From positions 1 through 64,000 of the forward strand of contig CAYXHP010000091.1 of the NCBI GenBank assembly GCA_964465015.1: DNA of 64,000 nucleotides. Direction: 5' to 3'. The position numbers were made by a program, and so were the translations under genes. Shown here one piece after another: positions 23,744 to 32,328 of this stretch; position 1 is the first letter of the stretch, and every line of letters begins with the position of its first letter. A model generated the notes under the pieces. The model was not told the origin of the DNA. It did no database searches and was given only the letters and a program-made list of their open reading frames with translations. The stretch comes from Humimonas sp964465015. GTDB taxonomy: Bacteria; Gemmatimonadota; Gemmatimonadetes; Palauibacterales; Palauibacteraceae.

Positions 23744-23941
23744 GGCCCGCGGAAGCGACCCGCAGGGGGTGGCACTGAATCTGGCACTGAATGGATGCCT
23801 GAAGTTCGGTAGGGGTCAGGGGGGCAGGGTACCGAACTTCGCCCTACTTGAGCGGATTCCCTACCGAACTTCCGGCATTTCGGGACGTTCTGGAGCCGCC
23901 TTCGGATCCGGAGGCTGAGGGTTCGACTCCTTCCGGGCGCG
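23744..23941 (+). repeat. 198-bp direct repeat, copy 1
   Basis: This copy is equal in length to the one at 24971-25168 and differs at about 16 positions by eye. It contains a tandem TGGCACTGAAT pair (about 23770-23792), a 20-bp inverted repeat (23795-23814 and 23859-23878) and ends in the tRNA-Arg 3' copy. It carries no convincing ORF. Confidence 0.88.
23795..23878 (+). repeat. Inverted repeat with nested alternative arm inside the 198-bp repeat
   Basis: The arms at 23795-23814 and 23859-23878 are complementary at 19 of 20 positions. A third segment, TACCGAACTTC at 23830-23840, repeats the core of the right arm, so the left arm can pair with either. In copy 2 the outer arms (25022-25041, 25086-25105) keep 17 of 20 pairs. 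Confidence 0.8.
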
Positions 23942-23943
23942 TT
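23900..23943 (+). other. tRNA-Arg 3'-half copy (attachment-site duplicate 1)
   Basis: This segment matches tRNA-Arg from CTTCGG of the anticodon loop to the end, with two mismatches. The 5' half of a tRNA is absent, so it is not a functional tRNA gene. Confidence 0.8.
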
Positions 23944-24118
23944 GCAACGACTTATTACTGCAGCGCTCTGCGATGGTGCCAGCGTTGGCGCCGAGTTGGC
24001 GGCAACTCCTGAAGGGGAGAGTCGGTCTTTCGCCTTCCCCGCGCTTGCCAGATCGATCACGTCCCCCGGCTCGAACCGCACCCCGCCGAACTCGATCCGA
24101 TGGAACGCATGTTGGAAG

Positions 24119-24847
24119 TCAGTGATCGTTCAGTTCTTCGTCGATCAGGCGAAGGATCGAGTCGATCAGCGGAGCGACCTGCGAGAGTCTCCGGGATGCG
24201 ACCCCCAGCCGCAGCCAGCGCTCGGCCACCATGTCCTCGAACGCAGGGTCGGCGAGAACGCTCTTCCATTGACTCGGATGCGGAGAGGGACCAAACGGTA
24301 TCGTGGCATACAGTCCAGCGACGCCCTTACGGAGTCGGTCCACCCGGGGTACTCGGCCTTCTAGGAAGGGCTGTGTGCGTTGCTCCCAGGTGCTCCATGC
24401 CTGCTGGTCCGCGTGCCGGACAAGCTCGAGCTGGGAAGCGTACTGGGCGAGCATCATGCGCAGACTGTCGGAGCGAATCAGCTGCGTACCGCCCGACGAG
24501 ACCAGGTCATCGTAGACGGCCCTGGCAGGGTCGAAGTCGATCTGCAGCGAGAGGCCCGACGACCACAACAACAGGGAGTCATCCGGCGCTCTGGGCGCTC
24601 CCTGGACTTGCGCGATCAACGCCTCGGCCACATGCCTTGCCCACGTTCGTCGGACTTTCTGACTTTCAAGGGAGTCCCGAGCCAGCGAGAATTCTCGCTG
24701 CAGCGCGTACAGATACTGCCTCTCCTGGTGCCTCGACTGGACGCTGGCCCACCAGGCGTTGAGGCCAAAGGCCAACAGGATGGACGTGACGACGACCGCG
24801 CCCTCGATCAGCGCGGCTCGCCACGGGATCTTGGCATCACCCAACAT
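24119..24847 (-). CDS. DUF6090-like membrane protein (cassette 2 cargo)
   Basis: This protein of about 242 aa has one N-terminal membrane segment (ALIEGAVVVTSILLAFGLNAWWA) followed by a long helical, Gln/Arg/Ser-rich domain, the layout of DUF6090 proteins of unknown function. The ATG at 24847 has GAGGGGG at suitable spacing; an ATG at 24871 would add eight residues. It is the only gene between the two 198-bp repeats and points opposite to cassette 1 cargo. Its GC bias is visibly weaker than the housekeeping neighbours, which is consistent with acquisition. Confidence 0.72.
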   Translation of the reverse strand: MLGDAKIPWRAALIEGAVVVTSILLAFGLNAWWASVQSRHQERQYLYALQREFSLARDSLESQKVRRTWARHVAEALIAQVQGAPRAPDDSLLLWSSGLSLQIDFDPARAVYDDLVSSGGTQLIRSDSLRMMLAQYASQLELVRHADQQAWSTWEQRTQPFLEGRVPRVDRLRKGVAGLYATIPFGPSPHPSQWKSVLADPAFEDMVAERWLRLGVASRRLSQVAPLIDSILRLIDEELNDH

Positions 24848-24970
24848 GGTCGAATCCCCCTCAGATGCCACTCTAATCCATCCTGGAGCTGCCCAAGCTC
24901 ACGGGCATCGTCACGGGCTCGCCCTCCGCACCCGCTTTCGGCGAGGAGGGGCACGAGCAAGGTCCACTAC

Positions 24971-25168
24971 GGCCCGCGGAAGCGACCCGCCAGGGGTGGC
25001 ACCGAATCTGGTACTGAATGAATGCCCGAACCTCGGTAGGGGTCAAGGGGGCAGGATACCGAACTTCGCCCTACCTGAGCGGAATCCCTACCGAACTTCC
25101 GGCATTTCGGGGGGTTCTGGAGCCGCCTTCGGATCCGGAGGCTGTGGGTTCGACTCCGTCCGGGCGCG
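24971..25168 (+). repeat. 198-bp direct repeat, copy 2
   Basis: This is the second copy, in the same orientation as 23744-23941, again ending exactly with a tRNA-Arg 3' fragment. Its inverted repeat is less perfect than in copy 1, suggesting that it is older. Confidence 0.88.
25127..25168 (+). other. tRNA-Arg 3'-half copy (attachment-site duplicate 2)
   Basis: This segment matches the tRNA over 42 bp with two mismatches near the T-arm/acceptor junction. It marks the right boundary of the array. The 342 bp that follow (25169-25510) hold no gene, RNA or repeat that I can support. Confidence 0.8.
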
Positions 25169-25510
25169 CTGGATGCGTGGCGGGCAGGACCCCGCCCGTA
25201 TTCGGCGAGACCTGCGATCGGCCGGCCCAGTGCTCTACCCCGCCCCGCTTGCCGGATCGATCCTCAGCCGTGTTCGCAAGAGCTGCGAGGTCCCTCGGCC
25301 ACGGTCGTCCTGGGCTCACGTTACCCCGTGACCGGAAGCTTTCCGACGACGCGTTCTGCGGTCTGGGCCTGGGCGGTGGGCCGTCAGATGACCTCGTCCC
25401 CACCGGTCCTTGACCCGGGCTTGACCCGTCGCCGACAAGCTGAACGCGAGGGGTCGTCCGGCTGGCGTCCGCAGCCGGAATCCATCGAGCTCGAGACGGG
25501 GGAGGGTGAC

Positions 25511-26095
25511 ATGACCAGGCTGTCCGCGGGGGCGATCGGCTGGACGCTGGTCCTGGGAGGCTGGTTGCTGGCGGCGGGAGGCGCGGCGCGGGCCACCGCC
25601 CAGGAGCCGGTCTCGAGACTGGAACGAGGAGACCGCGTCCGCGTGCGTGCCCCTTCGTGGTACCTGCCCCGAGCCACGGCGACCGTGATCGGCCAGGACC
25701 GGGACGGGCTCATGCTGCGGATGGACGGACTCACGGGGCCGCGCACGATTCCCTACCGTGACATCGCGGCGCTCGAGGTCCAGCGCGGCCGGCACTCGGC
25801 CGTCGGGCACGCGGCGGTGATCGGCGCTCTCATCGGAGGCCTCGGCCTGGGGGTGACGGCGGCGATCGCCTCCGCGACCTGCGAAGGGTGGGGCTGCCTG
25901 GGCCTCGGATGGCCCACGGTAGCCGTCAGCACCGGCGTGGGCGCGCTCGTGGGAGGCGGGCTCGGCGCCGCGGTCGGGAGCGCGTACCGGAGAGACGTGT
26001 GGCACGCGGTCCGGCTCCCGGGCCGTGCACCCTCGTCGGGGCTCGGACTCCGCGTCGGTCCCGCGACGACGCTCGGCTGGTCGATCCGGTTCTAG
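25511..26095 (+). CDS. Exported protein with glycine-zipper segment
   Basis: This 194-aa protein has a signal peptide (hydrophobic residues 8-28, likely cleavage after ATAQ). A small beta domain (ERGDRVRVRAPSWYLPR, ATVIGQDRDGLMLRM) is followed by a Gly/Ala-rich membrane-like stretch (AVIGALIGGLGLGVTAA and VGALVGGGLGAAVGSAYRR) of glycine-zipper type. A SLT/SH3-like wall-associated role is conceivable but unproven. GGAGGGTGAC precedes ATG 25511. It converges on the cysteine-desulfurase-like gene. Confidence 0.7.
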   Translation: MTRLSAGAIGWTLVLGGWLLAAGGAARATAQEPVSRLERGDRVRVRAPSWYLPRATATVIGQDRDGLMLRMDGLTGPRTIPYRDIAALEVQRGRHSAVGHAAVIGALIGGLGLGVTAAIASATCEGWGCLGLGWPTVAVSTGVGALVGGGLGAAVGSAYRRDVWHAVRLPGRAPSSGLGLRVGPATTLGWSIRF

Positions 26096-26161
26096 TCGGC
26101 CGGACGCCGAGCACCCGGTGTGAACGCCGACCGTTCGGGAGTGGCGGTGGCGATCGACCGT

Positions 26162-27586
26162 TCAGCCTCCGCGCGTCTCCGCGATCTCGAGCACCCCCTC
26201 GACGAGGCGGTCCGTCTCCTCCGCGGTCGTGTAGCACGCGCAGCCGGCGCGCACGAGACCGGGACCCGTCATGCCCAGCCGCTCGATCACGGTGGAGGCG
26301 TAAAAGTCCCCGTGAGAGCAGTAGACCCCATGCTCGCCCGCCAGGCGGCGCGCCACTTCCCGGGCCTCCAGTCCCTCCACCGCGAAGGCGAGGGTCGGCG
26401 TGCGCGGCTCGCCGGGCGGAGGGCCGTAGAGGCGGACGGCCGGGTGACCGTCGAGCCCCTCCCACAGGGCGGCGAACAGGCTCTCGCCGCGCGCGTGGAG
26501 TCCCTCGAAGGTCCGGCGCAGGGCGGCCCGCCGCGCGCTCTCGGGACCTCTGAAGCGTTCTCCGGAGCTCTCCGTCGGCCTCCGCACGTGTCCGCCGCCC
26601 TCCTCGGGGAGCCCGTTGGCGCTCCAGCCGGGCACCCGGGGGATCCGGGCGCCTGCGTCCGCATCGAGGTCCCTCCAGCCCGCCAGCGAGGCCAGGAAGT
26701 CCACCGCCGCCCTGACGCCCGCGATCCCCTCGTGGTTCAGCGTGCCGGTCTCCAGCCGCTCCGGAGAGGCATCGGGGGCCGGGAGCAGCCGGGGGATGTC
26801 CAGCGCCTCGACCAGATCTCGCCGACCGTACAGGACGCCGGCGTGCGGTCCGTAGAACTTGTAGGGCGAGCACACCAGGAAGTCGAAGCCGGGGTCGGCG
26901 ACGTCGACGAGCTCATGGGCGGCCGAGTGCACCGCGTCCGCGAACAGGAGAGCGTCGGTCCGGCTCCGGGCCAGGTCGGCGATGCGCGGCAGGTCGTTTA
27001 CGGTCCCGAGAGCGTTGGACGCGATTCCGACCGCCACGACCCCGGTGCGCGGAGACAGGAGGGATTCGAGGGCTCCGTAGTCGAGCGTTCCCCGGTCGGG
27101 GATCAGAGGCACCGTGTGAACGACGAGACCCCGGTCCCGGGCCATCTCCCGCCACGGGTCCACGTTGGCGTGGTGATCCAGCTCGGTCACCACGATCTCC
27201 GCGTCGGGGGCGAGCCCGCGGCCGATCGCGCGGGAGACGTGGAAGGTGAGCGTGGTCATGTTGGCGCCGAATGCCACCTCGTCCGGCGCGCAGCCCAGGA
27301 AGTCCGCCATGGCGCGCCGCGCCCCGTCGAGGATCGCGTCGGTCTCGACGCTGGTCGGGTAGGCCCAGCCGGCGTTCGCGTTGTGGTGGAGGAGACAGTC
27401 CGACACCGCGCCGGCCACGGACCGCGGGACCTGCGTGCCGCCGGGGCCGTCGAAATAGGCGACAGGCCGGTCCCCGTGCACGCGCTCCAGCGCCGGGAAG
27501 GCCGCGCGGATGTGTTCGACGGGGACGAGATCCCCGGCGGTCGAGGCCGCCCCTGCCGCTCCGGGTCCGCGCACCTCCTCGCTCAT
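26162..27586 (-). CDS. Cysteine desulfurase-like protein (PLP aminotransferase class V)
   Basis: This 474-aa fold-type I PLP enzyme starts HIRAAFPALERV and YFDGPGGTQVPRSV, as in the VC1184 subgroup of cysteine-desulfurase-like proteins. Cofactor residues are visible in TELDHHANVDPWR, FADAVHSAAH and the Schiff-base Lys in SPYKFYGPH. An insertion rich in Arg/Gly lies around residues 330-370. True cysteine desulfurase activity is uncertain because this subgroup lacks an assigned reaction. ATG 27586 overlaps the FAH-gene stop by 4 nt. Confidence 0.85.
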   Translation of the reverse strand: MSEEVRGPGAAGAASTAGDLVPVEHIRAAFPALERVHGDRPVAYFDGPGGTQVPRSVAGAVSDCLLHHNANAGWAYPTSVETDAILDGARRAMADFLGCAPDEVAFGANMTTLTFHVSRAIGRGLAPDAEIVVTELDHHANVDPWREMARDRGLVVHTVPLIPDRGTLDYGALESLLSPRTGVVAVGIASNALGTVNDLPRIADLARSRTDALLFADAVHSAAHELVDVADPGFDFLVCSPYKFYGPHAGVLYGRRDLVEALDIPRLLPAPDASPERLETGTLNHEGIAGVRAAVDFLASLAGWRDLDADAGARIPRVPGWSANGLPEEGGGHVRRPTESSGERFRGPESARRAALRRTFEGLHARGESLFAALWEGLDGHPAVRLYGPPPGEPRTPTLAFAVEGLEAREVARRLAGEHGVYCSHGDFYASTVIERLGMTGPGLVRAGCACYTTAEETDRLVEGVLEIAETRGG

Positions 27587-28455
27587 GCCTCCTCCTCGTC
27601 TACTACCGGGTTCCGGAGGGCCCCGATCCCCTGGATCTCGACCTCCACGACCTCGCCGGGCACGAGCCAGCGAGGCGGCGTGCGGGCCTTGCCGACGCCC
27701 GACGGCGTCCCGGTGATGATCACGTCGCCCGGCTCCAGCGTGCACACCTCCGAGAGGAGCGAGACGATGCGCGGCACCGTGAACAGCATGTCCGCGGTGT
27801 TCCCGTCCTGGAGGGTCTCGCCGTCCACGCGCGTGGTGATTCGGAGGCCCGCGGCGCCGGGAGGAAGCTCATCGGCCGTCACCAGGGCGGGTCCGAAGCC
27901 TCCCGTCGAGTCGAAGTTCTTCCCCAGCGTCCACTGTCCGGTCCAGTACTGCACGTCGCGCACGGAGGCATCGTCGAAGCACGCGTATCCGGCCACGTGG
28001 TCCAGGGCCCGCTCCTCGGGTACGTGATGCGCGGGCTGACCGATGACGATCGCCAGCTCGCCCTCGTAGTCGAGCTGGGGTGACAGGCGCGGCCGCACGA
28101 TCGGCTGGCCGTGGCCGACGAGGGTCGTACGGCTCCGGATGAAGATGGCGGGGTGGGCGGGGGGCTCGTGACCGCTCTCGGCCGCGTGCTCGGCGTAGTT
28201 GAGTCCCAGGCCGAGCACCTTCCCCGGCTCGGGCACGGGCGGGAGGAGCGAGAGGTCCTCCAGCGGCGTGCGCAGGCTCTCCGGGGCGGCCTCCGCCGCG
28301 CGCGCGGCCTCCCGGAGGCTCCCGGGGCCGGCGGCCAGCAGCGCCTTTACGGACGACGGGGGCGCGTCCATCACGGCGGCCAGGTCCACGACGCCGCCCT
28401 CGGCGGCCACGCCGACGGCGGTGGCGCCTTCCCGTTCGAATGTCACGATTCGCAT
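27583..28455 (-). CDS. Fumarylacetoacetate hydrolase family protein
   Basis: This 290-aa protein has a C-terminal FAH fold. KVLGLGLNYAEHAAESG opens the domain; metal ligands are in LDYEGELAIVIG (E-x-E pattern), and YACFDDASVRDVQ, GKNFDSTGGFGP and DVIITGTPSGVG follow. Members hydrolyse or decarboxylate beta-diketone-like acids in aromatic degradation; substrate is not predictable. It is the first gene of a two-gene leftward operon with the PLP enzyme. Confidence 0.92.
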   Translation of the reverse strand: MRIVTFEREGATAVGVAAEGGVVDLAAVMDAPPSSVKALLAAGPGSLREAARAAEAAPESLRTPLEDLSLLPPVPEPGKVLGLGLNYAEHAAESGHEPPAHPAIFIRSRTTLVGHGQPIVRPRLSPQLDYEGELAIVIGQPAHHVPEERALDHVAGYACFDDASVRDVQYWTGQWTLGKNFDSTGGFGPALVTADELPPGAAGLRITTRVDGETLQDGNTADMLFTVPRIVSLLSEVCTLEPGDVIITGTPSGVGKARTPPRWLVPGEVVEVEIQGIGALRNPVVDEEEA

Positions 28456-28560
28456 GCTGGCTCCACGGAAAAGGTCGAAGGAAGGGCCCCGCGCGGCCGC
28501 GGCCGCCCTCCGGAGCCCGATCGGGACTGGGGCCGCGGGCTGCCGATGGCGTCCGCCACG

Positions 28561-31455
28561 CTACCGCACACGACCGGGCATGCGCTCGGGCCAGCCGCCC
28601 CGCACCACGAGCCCGGCCTCTCGCGTCAGGCTCCCGGCCCGCAGCACCACGCGGAAGGTGCCGGGACGGGCCCTCCGGAGCGCCGACGGGCTGGTGGGCC
28701 CGCCCATCTCGCGGGGCCGCGGCTCGCTCCGCTCCAGGTCCCACGTGAGGACGTGGAAACCGGCGGAGCCGGGCACGGTGAGCGTGCGGACGAGGTCGCC
28801 CTTCCCGCCGCCGGCTTCGGACGTATCGGAGCCGGCCGCGGGGGCGCCGGGCCGCCCCGCCGAGTCGGGCGCCGCGCTCGTGGTCGTGTCCTCCGACACG
28901 CGCCGGATCTCGAGCTTCACGTCCTTCCCCAGATCCGAGCCGAGGTAGTAGGTGAGCGTCGCGGCCGGAGGAGTGGCGCCGGCGTGGAAGAAGGCGTCGC
29001 CCTGGGAGCCGTAGGTGTCGCGCGGCTCGAACTGTCGTGCCGGCGGCGGCTCGAACAGGTCCGCCGAGTCGGTCAGCGTCGCCGGTCTCACCTGCTCGAG
29101 CGCCGCCACGTCCAGGATGTAGACGCCGCGGCCGAAGGTCCCCACCACGAGCTCCCGCCGGCGCGGCACCACGGCCAGGGCGCGCACCTCCACCCGCGGC
29201 AGGTCGCCCAGCCGCGCCCAGTGTCCCCCGCCACGGATCGTGACGTACACGCCGTCGTGCGTGCCCACGTACAGGAGCTCCGGGTTCACGGGGTCCTGGC
29301 GGACCACGAAGCTCGAGCCGCCGTCCGGGAGATCTCCCGTGATGGCGGACCAGGTCGATCCGCCATCGGCGGTCCGGTACACGTACGGGCGGTCATCGTC
29401 TCTCCTGTGGCAGTCGTAGGTGACGAACGCGGTCCGCGCCTCGAAGCGGGACGGCTCGATCTCGCTCACCCAGCAGGGCGGCGTGGGCCCGCCGCCCGGG
29501 AGTCGAGCGGTGACGTTGCGCCACGTGCGGCCGGCGTCCGTGCTCACCCACAGGAGCCCATCGTTCGAGCCCGTCCACAGCACCCGGCCATCGAGGGCGG
29601 ACTCGGCCACCGAGTGCAGGGAGTGGTAGGAGGTGTGGCCCGAGTCCGGCTCCGGGTGGAACCGGTTGGCCCGGGTCATGTCGGGCCCGAGGATCCGCCA
29701 GTCCCGGCCGCGGTCGCTGAGCTTCAGGAGGTGGTTCGCGCCCATGTAGAGCACGGTCGGATCGTGGCTCGAGATGATGAAGGGCGTGTCCCAGTCCCAC
29801 CGGAAGGGATAGCCGCTCTCGGCCCCGGCGTCCTCCGCCTCCGGACGGATCCGGTCGACGTGCCAGTCGTCGACGTCCAGCCGACCGATGCTGCCGAACT
29901 GGTACTCGGCGTAGCGGATCGAGGGGCTGTCCGCGGACACGGCCGAGTGCATCCCGTCGCCGCCGTAGATCGTGTACCAGTCGGCCGTCGTGATGCCGAG
30001 CTTCTCCCGAGTGCGGCTCGGGCCACACCACACGCCGTTGTCCTGGAGGCCGCCGCACACCTGGTAGGGCACCTTGGTGGTGTCCGCATCGATCTCGTAG
30101 AACTGGCTGGCGGGGATGAGGGCGTGGGCCCAGGTCGCGCCGCCGTCATAGCTCTGGTAGGCACCTCCGTCGTTCCCGAGCCACAGGTGCTTCGGATCGT
30201 CCGGGTCGAACCACAGGGCGTGATTGTCCACGTGCACGCGGTCGTAGCGGACCGGCGAGAAGCTCCGGCCTCCATCCGTCGAATGGAAGAGACGCGTGGC
30301 GCCGAGGTAGATGTCGGAGCTGTCGGACGGGTTCACCCAGACTTCGTTGTAGTAGTAGTCGGGGATGGCCGAGAGGTCGTTGATCCGCTCCCAGTGGTCG
30401 CCATCGTCCAGGCTTCGGAACAGGCCGCCGTGCGGGCTCACGTCCGGCTCGGTCGAGCCGTGCGCGACCTGGATGACGGCGTAGACCACGTTGGGGCTGT
30501 GGCGGTAGATCGCGAGACCTGTGCGCCCCAGGGCCTCGGAGGGGAGGCCGTGGTCGTTCCCGGGTGCCGTGAGCCGGGTCCAGCTCGCGCCGCCGTCCCG
30601 GGTACGCCAGATGCCGCTCCCGGTCCCGGCTCCCTCCATCTTCCCGCCGCCCCAGCGCAGCCGGTGCCAGCCGGCCGCGAACAGCTCCTTGGGGTCACGT
30701 GGGTTCATCTTCAGGTCCACGAAGCCCGTGGTGTCGTCCACGAACAGGACCCTCTTCCAGCTCCGACCCCCGTCGGTGGTCTTGTAGACGCCGCGCTCGG
30801 AGTTGGGGCCCCACAGGTGGCCCAGGGCCGCCACGTACACGACGCCGGTGTCGACGGGGTCGATGACGATGCGGCCGATCTCGCGCGTATCGCGCAGGCC
30901 CACGTTCTTCCACGTCTTCCCGCCGTCCGCGGAGCGGTACACCCCGTCGCCCCACGTCTGGGAGCGAAGCGAGTTCCTCTCTCCGGTGCCGACCCACAAC
31001 ACGCGAGAGTCCCAGGGCGCCACCGCGAGGTCTCCCACCGACGGGCTCGCCTCGTCGTCGAAGAGGGAGGTCCAGGTGGTCCCCGCATTGATCGACTTCC
31101 ACACCCCACCGGAGGCGGTCCCTACGTACACGGTCCGGTGACCGGCGCTGTCCGGCACCGCGATCGCCGTGACGCGGCCCGAGGGGTTGGCGGGTCCGAT
31201 GAATCGGTAGTGGAACGGCTCGAGCAGCTGGGCCGTGAGCTCGTGGTTGGGCGTCGTGTCCGGCGTGGTCCGCTTGCGACCGGGGACTTCCAGGGCCGCG
31301 GCCCGCGGCCCTCCGGGGGCGAGAGGGGCCGCGGCGCCCCCCAGCGACACGGCTCCCGTCGCCAGGAGGAGGTAGACGAGCCGGCGGGCACGCGGGCCGG
31401 CTTTCGTGGCGCTGCAGCGAACGCTGGACTCCACCGGAGGCCCTCCTCGGTTCAT
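28561..31455 (-). CDS. Exported BNR/sortilin-like beta-propeller protein
   Basis: This protein of about 964 aa has an N-terminal membrane/signal segment (LVYLLLATGAVSLGGAAA). The body carries at least nine BNR/Asp-box repeats of the S-x-D-x-G-x-T-W type, for example KSINAGTTW, RSADGGKTW, KTTDGGRSW, HSTDGGRSF, VSTDAGRTW and RTADGGSTW, as in sortilin/VPS10-type or glycosidase-like propellers. The C-terminal 200 residues are a separate beta domain. Such proteins are often secreted in Gemmatimonadota-like genomes; enzymatic activity is unproven. The start at 31455 gives a proper signal region. Confidence 0.88.
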   Translation of the reverse strand: MNRGGPPVESSVRCSATKAGPRARRLVYLLLATGAVSLGGAAAPLAPGGPRAAALEVPGRKRTTPDTTPNHELTAQLLEPFHYRFIGPANPSGRVTAIAVPDSAGHRTVYVGTASGGVWKSINAGTTWTSLFDDEASPSVGDLAVAPWDSRVLWVGTGERNSLRSQTWGDGVYRSADGGKTWKNVGLRDTREIGRIVIDPVDTGVVYVAALGHLWGPNSERGVYKTTDGGRSWKRVLFVDDTTGFVDLKMNPRDPKELFAAGWHRLRWGGGKMEGAGTGSGIWRTRDGGASWTRLTAPGNDHGLPSEALGRTGLAIYRHSPNVVYAVIQVAHGSTEPDVSPHGGLFRSLDDGDHWERINDLSAIPDYYYNEVWVNPSDSSDIYLGATRLFHSTDGGRSFSPVRYDRVHVDNHALWFDPDDPKHLWLGNDGGAYQSYDGGATWAHALIPASQFYEIDADTTKVPYQVCGGLQDNGVWCGPSRTREKLGITTADWYTIYGGDGMHSAVSADSPSIRYAEYQFGSIGRLDVDDWHVDRIRPEAEDAGAESGYPFRWDWDTPFIISSHDPTVLYMGANHLLKLSDRGRDWRILGPDMTRANRFHPEPDSGHTSYHSLHSVAESALDGRVLWTGSNDGLLWVSTDAGRTWRNVTARLPGGGPTPPCWVSEIEPSRFEARTAFVTYDCHRRDDDRPYVYRTADGGSTWSAITGDLPDGGSSFVVRQDPVNPELLYVGTHDGVYVTIRGGGHWARLGDLPRVEVRALAVVPRRRELVVGTFGRGVYILDVAALEQVRPATLTDSADLFEPPPARQFEPRDTYGSQGDAFFHAGATPPAATLTYYLGSDLGKDVKLEIRRVSEDTTTSAAPDSAGRPGAPAAGSDTSEAGGGKGDLVRTLTVPGSAGFHVLTWDLERSEPRPREMGGPTSPSALRRARPGTFRVVLRAGSLTREAGLVVRGGWPERMPGRVR

Positions 31456-31813
31456 CGGTCCGGGGCACCGCGCGGCCCGTCCGCGCGGGCTCGATTCCCG
31501 TCTTCCGCTTCGGCGCCGGCGGCGCCGGGCCGCGGATCGGGGGTGGAACATGCAGCTTCGGCTGGCCCAACGTCCACCGCCCGTCGGGCGCTCCGTGCCT
31601 CTCGTCCTGCAAGCGGAGTGTCGGAATGCAAGGGGCCGTCACGCAACGACTTGCGGTGAGCGGAGCCGGGCGATGTCGTACCTGACTGTGACGGAAGGGC
31701 TTAGTCGATCGTGTTCCTACCGGCACGGAGGGGTGCGGCTCTTGCCTCCCCGCATCTCGGGCCGGCGGCGTCGCGTCAGGTAGGTCGCGACTCATCCCGA
31801 CCGGTGGTGGTGA
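31456..31813. other. Intergenic region between divergent genes
   Basis: These 358 bp separate the leftward BNR gene from a rightward hypothetical gene and should contain both promoters. I see no RNA gene, repeat or strong hairpin here. Frames crossing it look like spurious GC-rich ORFs. Confidence 0.5.
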
Positions 31814-32185
31814 ATGAAGAAAGCGGAGACCATGATAGTCTTTCACGGCTGCCTCTTCGATGCGACCCGGATCGGAGCGGAGGGACGGATTGCCTCGCGC
31901 CTGTACTTCGAGGTGCGGGGTCCCGACGCATCGGGCCGGACCTTGCGCGTGGACGTCGTGCAGGCGGATGACGTGCCATACGGAGAGGGAGAGGTGGAGG
32001 TCGCCTGGCCGGAAGACGCGGCCACTGCGCTCGACCGGGGGGCTCTGGCCGGCCTGGCCGCTCGCTACTATCGAATGGTGGCGGCCGACTTTCGCGCGGA
32101 TGGCGGCCTGGCGGGGCGCTTCGAGGAGCGCGCCCGCGACGTCATCATCTCCCGCACCTGGAAGGCACCGCTCGACGAATCCTGA
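31814..32185 (+). CDS. Hypothetical protein
   Basis: This 123-aa soluble protein starts MKKAETMIVFHG; the second Met at residue 7 could be the start. It contains a beta-rich centre (RLYFEVRGPDASGRTLRVDVV) and a helical C-terminus. Codon use is normal for the window. No family recognised. A 10-bp inverted repeat (32184-32205) overlaps its stop. Confidence 0.6.
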   Translation: MKKAETMIVFHGCLFDATRIGAEGRIASRLYFEVRGPDASGRTLRVDVVQADDVPYGEGEVEVAWPEDAATALDRGALAGLAARYYRMVAADFRADGGLAGRFEERARDVIISRTWKAPLDES

Positions 32186-32205
32186 GCTCCCGGTCCCGGG
32201 AGCTC
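32184..32205 (+). terminator. Hairpin at gene end, possible terminator
   Basis: GAGCTCCCGG (32184-32193) and CCGGGAGCTC (32196-32205) form a 10-bp stem overlapping the stop codon of the hypothetical gene. There is no T tract, so intrinsic termination is doubtful. Confidence 0.35.
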
Positions 32206-32328
32206 GTCGGCGCCGGGCTCGCTCCATCTCCGCTCGGGTCCGCGAACGCTCCATCGCTTGTGAATGATCCCCAGGGTGCTAACTTGGAGGCACGGAAGGG
32301 CTTCGCGCCTCCAACCCCGGGAGAACCC

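Larger units (their letters stand above)
22792..25168 (+). mobile_element. Tandem tRNA-Arg-associated cassette array (two single-gene segments)
   Basis: Starting in the anticodon loop of tRNA-Arg, the 3' tRNA sequence (22792-22835) recurs at 23900-23943 and 25127-25168. Each recurrence is the end of a 198-bp direct repeat. The first segment holds one exported-protein gene (+) and the second one membrane-protein gene (-). No integrase, transposase or phage gene lies inside or nearby. The simplest reading is two sequential site-specific integrations of related non-autonomous elements into the tRNA 3' end. This is inferred from repeat geometry only. Confidence 0.7.

Noticed and set aside
23880..23941. 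Second and third tRNA-Arg genes at the repeat ends
   Set aside because: Only the 3' half is present; there is no acceptor 5' strand or D arm, so these are attachment-site copies.
22836..25168. CRISPR array or phage remnant
   Set aside because: There are only two long repeats, with genes between them, no spacers and no phage or cas genes.
25018..25413. Open frames crossing repeat copy 2
   Set aside because: They run through the tRNA-like tail and non-coding repeat, with no homologous frame kept in copy 1.
28111..31659. 1182-codon plus-strand frame opposite the BNR protein and FAH gene
   Set aside because: It has antisense shadow composition and no recognisable domain; the minus strand carries clear BNR and FAH motifs.
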